Shown piece after piece: positions 6,583 to 10,227 of a stretch of 10,227 nt of DNA. Position 1 is the stretch's first letter. The number at the start of each line of letters is the position of its first letter. A program made the translations under genes and the position numbers. The notes beneath the pieces are model-generated. The model saw only the letters and a list, made by a program, of their open reading frames with translations, ran no database searches and was not told where the DNA came from. This DNA is from Chromatiales bacterium (lineage in GTDB: Bacteria; Pseudomonadota; Gammaproteobacteria; Chromatiales; Chromatiaceae): the NCBI GenBank assembly GCA_024639625.1, contig JAHEIA010000060.1, forward strand, positions 1 through 10,227, written 5' to 3'.

Positions 6583-8424
6583 TTAGTCGCCTGCGGTATT
6601 GCGCACGTTGAACTCGACCTTCCAATGTTCGGGACCGCTGCGCGGCATTGCCTCCAGCCGCAGGGTCCCGACCTCGGTTACCGAGGCCCGCAAGCGCACC
6701 GGAATTACCTCTCCGGGTGCCCGGGACTCCGCGGGGAGGGTTGCCTGGATCTCTTCGAGCTCCTCGAGCTCGCCGGGGGACCAATCCTCGAGCAAATCCC
6801 CTACCTGGTCGTCGCGGCGCACGGAAGAGCCGAAGAAACGGAATCGCACCGGTTCCCCGACGACCAGACCGAACTCTTGCGGCGGGATCTCAGCCTCGGT
6901 GCCTTCCTCCATGCCGAACGGAGCCACGCAGAGGGCTTGCACAGGAGGCTCGAGGCCCGGAACGGCGGGCATCGCGCTCTCGACCCCGACATAGTGGGCG
7001 CGCGCGGTGCCGCCGCGGATGCGGACCCCGCGGCCACGGCGGACATAACCGTAATAGGCGGCCCCGCGGGCCACGGAGAGGTCGAGGTCGCCCCCGGCAA
7101 GCAGACGGGCCGGAGGGGCATGGTCCGCCGTCAGCCAGTCGTTGACGACCTTCAGTACGCGCTCGGCGAGCGCGGCGGCCTTGAAGACACCACCGTTTAG
7201 CAGAACGGCGGTCGGATGGAGAAAGGCGCCGCCCTCGGATGTGAACCCCGGCAAGTCTTCGCCGGCGCCGCACTGCTTGCCAAGGAAGGCGGCCAGGTGC
7301 CGGGTGACCGCCGGGTCCTGGGCATAGGGCAGGCCGAGCTTGGTAAGCGCCCCGCGCGAGCGGGCGGCGGGACGGGAGTTCACGGCGATCTCCGGGAAGA
7401 ATCCGTCGATCAGCGTGCGCGTGACCTCCCCGCGCGTGAGCTCGCTGCGAATGCTGCCCCCAATGAGCCGTGCGCCTCGACTGGGTACGACAACCGGTAC
7501 GGCCTCTACGCTCGCGTCCGTCAACAAGGTCTCCTTCGCATGACGGCAACCGTGGGTAAGGGCCTGGATCTGCCACTGGTCGAGGGACTTGCCCTGTGTC
7601 GCCAGTTTCCCCTTGAGTACATGGGCCAACGCCAGGTCCATATTGTCGCCACCGAGCAGGATATGCTCGCCCACGGCAACGCGTGTGAGTTCGAGGGAAC
7701 CGTCTTGTTCGGTTACGGCGATGAGCGAAAGGTCGGTCGTGCCGCCGCCGACGTCGATCACCAGGATCATGTCGCCCACATGGACCTGGTTTCGCCATTC
7801 GCCGTGGCTTTCCTGAATCCAGCTGTAAAGGGCGGCTTGCGGCTCTTCGAGCAGAACCAGCTGTTCAAAACCAACCGCCTGCGCCGCCTCGGCCGTCAAC
7901 TCCCGAGCGGCGGGATCGAAGGACGCCGGAACGGTCACCGTGACCTGCTGTTCTGCGAGATCTTCCTCGGGGTGCAAATGGTTCCAGGCATCGCGCAGGT
8001 GCTTGAGGTAGTGAAGCGACGCGTCGTAGGGTGAGAGCCGAGCGATCTCTTCTTCGGACGCTCCCGGCGGAAGGATCGCGGCACGCCGATCGACCCCTGG
8101 ATGGCAGAGCCAGCTCTTTGCGCTGGAAACCAGGCGGATGGGAGTCTGCGCTCCGACATGACGAGCCAGCTCGCCCACGATCGGACCTTCATCGGTACGC
8201 CAGGGCAGGGCCAGATCCCCCGCGGCAAACTCGTCCGAATGGGGAAGGTAAAGGAATGAGGGTAGGAGGGGCAATTCCTCCACGGAACCGGGTGCCGCGA
8301 GCTGGGGCACGTGCATCAGATCCTGTGCGACCTGGTCCCCGTCGCTGCTGCCGAGGTCGACGTAAGACAAGGCGCAGTGGGTGGTCCCCAGATCGATGCC
8401 GACAGCATACTGGGCTTCACTCAC
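6583..8424 (-). CDS. Hsp70-family ATPase (lid-less DnaK relative)
   Basis: A 613-residue protein. Motifs: phosphate 1 GIDLGTTHC (9-17), LVSSAKSWLCHPGVDRRAAILP (98-119, a segment shared with the paralogue and not typical of DnaK), VPASFD (165-170), EEPQAA (193-198; the Glu corresponds to the DnaK NEPTAA glutamate), phosphate 2 IDVGGGTTDLSL (223-234), LGGDNMD (257-263) and LNGGVF (409-414). The segment at 495-610 is a short beta-rich domain ending TEVGTLRLEAM and WKVEFNVR, and the protein stops there with no helical lid. The start is a GTG whose bases overlap the upstream gene's stop (GTGA), preceded by a strong GGAGGT six bases away. It is the middle gene of a three-gene operon and a tandem paralogue of the next gene. 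A chaperone-type ATPase is likely; the substrate is unknown and no DnaJ or GrpE is nearby. Confidence 0.9.
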   Translation of the reverse strand: MSEAQYAVGIDLGTTHCALSYVDLGSSDGDQVAQDLMHVPQLAAPGSVEELPLLPSFLYLPHSDEFAAGDLALPWRTDEGPIVGELARHVGAQTPIRLVSSAKSWLCHPGVDRRAAILPPGASEEEIARLSPYDASLHYLKHLRDAWNHLHPEEDLAEQQVTVTVPASFDPAARELTAEAAQAVGFEQLVLLEEPQAALYSWIQESHGEWRNQVHVGDMILVIDVGGGTTDLSLIAVTEQDGSLELTRVAVGEHILLGGDNMDLALAHVLKGKLATQGKSLDQWQIQALTHGCRHAKETLLTDASVEAVPVVVPSRGARLIGGSIRSELTRGEVTRTLIDGFFPEIAVNSRPAARSRGALTKLGLPYAQDPAVTRHLAAFLGKQCGAGEDLPGFTSEGGAFLHPTAVLLNGGVFKAAALAERVLKVVNDWLTADHAPPARLLAGGDLDLSVARGAAYYGYVRRGRGVRIRGGTARAHYVGVESAMPAVPGLEPPVQALCVAPFGMEEGTEAEIPPQEFGLVVGEPVRFRFFGSSVRRDDQVGDLLEDWSPGELEELEEIQATLPAESRAPGEVIPVRLRASVTEVGTLRLEAMPRSGPEHWKVEFNVRNTAGD

Positions 8425-8436
8425 AGCTCCACCTCC
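8421..8436 (-). promoter_or_regulatory. GTGA stop/start overlap with strong Shine-Dalgarno for the 613-residue Hsp70 gene
   Basis: Read on the minus strand, GGAGGT (8436-8431) lies six bases before GTG (8424-8422), and the TGA of the DUF2760 gene occupies 8423-8421. This layout sets the GTG as the start and points to translational coupling. Confidence 0.75.
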
Positions 8437-8969
8437 GCAGCGGCTACGATAGACAGGTCATGACCGGCCGCGACCTTCGGCAGTTTGCTCTCGATCACAC
8501 GCCAGCCCGTGTGCGTCAGGCGGCCGCTGAACGGAGGTTGACCCACGACGTTCCCGGTGACCCGCACCGCCGACGCGTCGAAACCTTCCGCCAGGGTGAC
8601 GCGTTCGCCTTCCGCTTCGCTGCGCACTGGTTCAATGACGAAGTGCTGCCGCAGGGTTTTCTTGCACCCCTCGTGGACGACGCGAGCGGCGGCGCCGACC
8701 TCGTCGTCCCCGTAGGCGGTAACGTCCTCTTCGAGGAAGTCGATGAAGCGCCCCTCCTGCTGGAGCAGGCCAAGCAATTGCAGAGCGGCGTTTGGTTCGA
8801 CTTCGCTGAATGACGGAGCCTCGGTGTTCGGTCCCCCGGGTAGACCGGCCGGCCCGGCCAGCCGCAGTGCGGCGACCGCGGACGCGAACTGGGGGTCCAC
8901 AAGAATGCGCCAGAACGTGGCTAGGGCGATGGAAAGCCGGTGGAACACCGACGGTGTGGACTCGGCCAT
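8421..8969 (-). CDS. DUF2760 domain protein
   Basis: A 182-residue protein that I match to DUF2760, a family of unknown function usually found beside Hsp70-like genes. Recognisable segments are LQLLGLLQQEGRFIDFLEEDVTAY (64-87), VHEGCKKTLRQHF (98-110), GFDASAVRVTGNVVGQPPFSG (129-149) and LTHTGWRV (151-158). Residues 12-37 are a hydrophobic to amphipathic N-terminal helix that might contact membrane or partner; it is not a clear signal peptide. The start is an ATG with GAAGGAG eight bases upstream. The TGA stop overlaps the GTG start of the Hsp70 gene, so the two products are probably made at linked levels. It is the first gene of the operon. A role as adaptor or cofactor of the Hsp70 pair is inference from position only. 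Confidence 0.85.
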   Translation of the reverse strand: MAESTPSVFHRLSIALATFWRILVDPQFASAVAALRLAGPAGLPGGPNTEAPSFSEVEPNAALQLLGLLQQEGRFIDFLEEDVTAYGDDEVGAAARVVHEGCKKTLRQHFVIEPVRSEAEGERVTLAEGFDASAVRVTGNVVGQPPFSGRLTHTGWRVIESKLPKVAAGHDLSIVAAAEVEL

Positions 8970-8977
8970 GGGCGATA

Positions 8978-8984
8978 CTCCTTC
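8978..8984 (-). promoter_or_regulatory. Shine-Dalgarno site of the DUF2760 gene
   Basis: On the minus strand, GAAGGAG lies eight bases before the ATG at 8969. It supports that start and rules out a need for an upstream one. Confidence 0.75.
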
Positions 8985-9034
8985 GTGGGGTTGGATAGGC
9001 CAGGCGGTGAGGGGTCACGGCCGGGCGAGGCGAG

Positions 9035-9043
9035 ATACTATCA
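9035..9043 (-). promoter_or_regulatory. Possible extended -10 promoter for the DUF2760-Hsp70 operon
   Basis: On the minus strand, TGA followed by TAGTAT forms a TGn-TATAAT-like extended -10. It would give a leader of about 60 bases before the DUF2760 ATG. No good -35 stands at the usual spacing. This is a weak prediction. Confidence 0.3.
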
Positions 9044-9061
9044 CAAGGCGCACAGGCGGGG

Positions 9062-9075
9062 AGGGGCGAACCCCT
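9062..9075. other. Inverted repeat AGGGG-N4-CCCCT
   Basis: A perfect 5-bp dyad with a four-base centre lies in the divergent intergenic region, just upstream of the putative minus-strand -10 and upstream of the plus-strand promoter candidate. It could be an operator or a chance GC dyad. It does not match the HrcA CIRCE element. Confidence 0.3.
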
Positions 9076-9097
9076 TGGCTGGGCGTTTCTCGGCCGG

Positions 9098-9127
9098 CTT
9101 GAAAAACCGGGCGGAAATGCCATGATA
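9098..9127 (+). promoter_or_regulatory. Candidate promoter of the DUF2934 gene (CTTGAAA box)
   Basis: CTTGAAA at 9098-9104 equals the sigma-32 -35 consensus. It also contains TTGAAA, which is five of six bases of a sigma-70 -35. CATGAT at 9121-9126, with a 16-base spacer, is four of six of TATAAT. The sigma-32 -10 (CCCCATnT) is only partly matched around 9118-9125. The expected transcript would start near 9133, about 64 bases before the ATG at 9197. Confidence 0.4.
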
Positions 9128-9132
9128 GGGCC

Positions 9133-9150
9133 GCGCCGGGTGCTCGGCGC
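9133..9150 (+). other. GC-rich hairpin in the leader of the DUF2934 gene
   Basis: GCGCCG (9133-9138) and CGGCGC (9145-9150) form a perfect 6-bp stem with a six-base loop, just after the predicted transcription start. No T run follows, so it is not a standard terminator. It may be a 5' stabilising stem or may be chance. Confidence 0.35.
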
Positions 9151-9196
9151 AACGCGATGGACGGAAGATTCGCACAGCGTCAGGTAAAGGTGGGGA

Positions 9197-9460
9197 ATGA
9201 AGACAGAAGTCGCCCAGCGTGGTCCGCAGTCCGACGATCGAATTGAGGTCTCGCCGGAGGAACGGCACGAGATGATCGCGATCGCGGCCTACTTTCGCGC
9301 CGAGAGCAGGGGTTTCGCTCCCGGGGACGCGTTGCAGGACTGGTGGGAGGCCGCCGCCAGCATCGATCAGATGCTGGAGCACATGCGCAGAACCGGAGTG
9401 ACTCGCCGGCGCTACCAGGTGGTCGGTCTGCGCAACGCCCTGCGCCTGTGGGTCGACTAG
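9197..9460 (+). CDS. DUF2934 domain small protein
   Basis: An 87-residue soluble protein. Residues 21-58 carry the DUF2934 pattern (IAIAAYFRAESRGFAPGDALQDWWEA), a short helical domain of unknown function found in many proteobacterial small proteins. A C-terminal helical stretch (TRRRYQVVGLRNALRLWVD) follows. There is no signal peptide or membrane segment. The ATG is preceded by AAGG six bases upstream (9187-9190). It is divergent from the DUF2760-Hsp70 operon across 227 bases and is followed after 113 bases by the hydrolase gene. The leader contains a CTTGAAA box, so heat or stress control is possible but not shown. The family call rests on the AYFRAE-RGF-PGD--DWWEA signature. Confidence 0.82.
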   Translation: MKTEVAQRGPQSDDRIEVSPEERHEMIAIAAYFRAESRGFAPGDALQDWWEAAASIDQMLEHMRRTGVTRRRYQVVGLRNALRLWVD

Positions 9461-9573
9461 GGCCTGTTGGCACGTACCAGGCGCGTAGGGCAAAACGGCC
9501 GGACGGAAGGATTCGCCTTCGGCCGTACGACCGGAGGAGACAAGGTGGACTACGGAACCTGGAGAACAAAGCC
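9461..9573. other. Intergenic region with imperfect hairpin
   Basis: This is 113 bases between the DUF2934 gene and the hydrolase gene. An imperfect stem pairs CGGCCG and AAGG on the left arm (separated by a five-base bulge) with CCTTCGGCCG on the right, at about 9496-9526. There is no T tract, so it is at best a weak terminator. A TTGGCA at 9467 has no matching -10. The hydrolase may have its own unseen promoter or be read through from the DUF2934 gene. Confidence 0.3.
9561..9564 (+). promoter_or_regulatory. Shine-Dalgarno site of the hydrolase gene
   Basis: GGAG lies nine bases before the ATG at 9574. A stronger-looking AGGAG at 9535 has no in-frame start at a suitable distance, so the ATG at 9574 is preferred. 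Confidence 0.6.
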
Positions 9574-10227
9574 ATGAGCTGGAAGACCGCCTACCGTTCC
9601 TTCTACTACGAGGATGCCGCGGAACCCGAAGACCTCGTTCTGCCTCCCGCAGAGACCGCGTTGTTGTGCATCGACGTGCAGAATTACGGTATCGCTGCCA
9701 AGTCGACCGCTGCGGAACGCGCGCGCTGGAGGCCGTTCGACGAACGCATGCGCGAGGTCGTTATCCCGAACCTACGCGCGCTGCAGGATAGCTTCCGTAA
9801 ACACCACATCGACGTACTCCATGCCCGCATTGCCTGCCTGCTTGAAGACGGGCGGGATCGCTCCCTGAGCCAGAAGATGCCGGGTTGGAACAACCTGCTG
9901 ATGCCGCAAGGCACGGAGGCATCTCAGATCATCCCGCAACTGGCCCCGCGACCCGGCGAGATCGTCGTTACCAAGACGACCGACAGCGCGCTGACCGGCA
10001 CGAACCTGCGCCTGTTGCTGAGCAATATGGGGATCCGCAATGTGATCGTGACCGGGATCTACACCGACCAGTGTGTGTCGTCAACGGTGCGCAGCCTGGC
10101 GGACGAGAGCTTCAATGTGGTCGTGATCGAGGACTGCTGCGCGGCCGGTACCGAGCAACTGCACCGCAAGGAGCTCGAGATCATCAACATGATCTACTGC
10201 CACGTGCTCAGCAGCGTGGAGCTTCGA
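9574..10227 (+). CDS. Isochorismatase-family cysteine hydrolase, 3'-partial
   Basis: The reading frame is open from the ATG at 9574 to the right edge (218 residues, no stop), so the gene is cut only at its 3' end. The isochorismatase-like alpha/beta fold is clear. Catalytic Asp34 lies in LLCIDVQN, Lys134 in IVVTKTTDSALTGTNL, and nucleophile Cys167 in VTGIYTDQCVSSTVRSLAD. A family-typical CCAAGT (188-193) and an MIYCHVLSSVEL end segment follow. Most members are about 180-230 residues long, so nearly the whole protein is seen. An N-terminal extension (residues 1-25) precedes the first strand. Members cleave amide or ester-like bonds in small molecules (for example nicotinamide, biuret, ureidoacrylate, isochorismate). 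The substrate here cannot be told from the sequence, and isochorismate itself is unlikely given the Cys. It lies 113 bases after the DUF2934 gene. Confidence 0.88.
   Translation, partial: MSWKTAYRSFYYEDAAEPEDLVLPPAETALLCIDVQNYGIAAKSTAAERARWRPFDERMREVVIPNLRALQDSFRKHHIDVLHARIACLLEDGRDRSLSQKMPGWNNLLMPQGTEASQIIPQLAPRPGEIVVTKTTDSALTGTNLRLLLSNMGIRNVIVTGIYTDQCVSSTVRSLADESFNVVVIEDCCAAGTEQLHRKELEIINMIYCHVLSSVELR

Noticed and set aside
6890..7798. A 302-residue minus-strand frame inside the 613-residue Hsp70 gene
   Set aside because: It is a shifted frame of the same gene with a Gly/Arg/Pro-rich, non-protein-like composition.
7216..8034. A 272-residue plus-strand frame opposite the 613-residue Hsp70 gene
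   Set aside because: It lies wholly antisense to a well-supported gene with full Hsp70 motifs and shows no domain; long antisense frames are expected at this GC content.
8970..9196. HrcA CIRCE element searched for upstream of the Hsp70 operon
   Set aside because: No TTAGCACTC-N9-GAGTGCTAA match or near match is present; the AGGGG/CCCCT dyad is unrelated.
9041..9493. A 150-residue minus-strand frame covering the DUF2934 gene
   Set aside because: It is antisense to a gene with a recognisable domain and Shine-Dalgarno site, and the frame itself has no domain or start signal.
9614..9868. An 84-residue plus-strand frame inside the hydrolase gene
   Set aside because: It is out of frame with the catalytic Asp/Lys/Cys frame that is open from 9574 to the window end.

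Overview
The base composition is high-GC, gene density is high and Shine-Dalgarno signals are conventional. The gene content is a Bat-type VWA/TPR/BatD cluster, an Hsp70 pair with DUF2760 and DUF3731 domains, and a DUF2934 protein. Together these suggest a gammaproteobacterium, perhaps of the Chromatiales/Ectothiorhodospiraceae or a similar environmental group. This assignment is inference from gene content; there is no rRNA or marker gene in the window.

Layout. (1) Positions 1-3656, plus strand: the end of a Bat (Bacteroides aerotolerance-type) operon. A VWA-TPR protein (BatB/BatC-like fusion, cut by the left edge) is followed 24 bases later by BatD. The C-terminal tail of the VWA-TPR protein holds a strict 20-residue (60-bp) tandem repeat, itself built from two 180-bp blocks. 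(2) Positions 3657-3783: a short convergent intergenic region with small hairpins and a 7-bp tandem repeat. (3) Positions 8969 down to 3784, minus strand: a tight three-gene operon in the order DUF2760 protein, a 613-residue Hsp70-like ATPase, and a 930-residue Hsp70-like ATPase with an extra C-terminal DUF3731-like domain. The first two genes overlap by GTGA and the last two are 6 bases apart. (4) Positions 8970-9196: a divergent promoter region. (5) Positions 9197-9460, plus strand: a small DUF2934 protein. (6) Positions 9574 to the right edge, plus strand: an isochorismatase-fold cysteine hydrolase with an intact Asp-Lys-Cys triad, cut by the right edge.

How the parts may work together. 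The VWA-TPR and BatD proteins look like an envelope-anchored complex that normally works with a MoxR AAA+ ATPase encoded upstream, outside this window. The three-gene minus-strand operon is the best candidate for a poorly described system. Its two Hsp70 paralogues align almost residue for residue over about 608 positions. Both keep the nucleotide-binding motifs but lack a recognisable DnaK-type linker and helical lid, and only one carries the extra C-terminal domain. They are strongly coupled to DUF2760, and no DnaJ or GrpE gene is present in the window. Their clients and partners cannot be read from the sequence.
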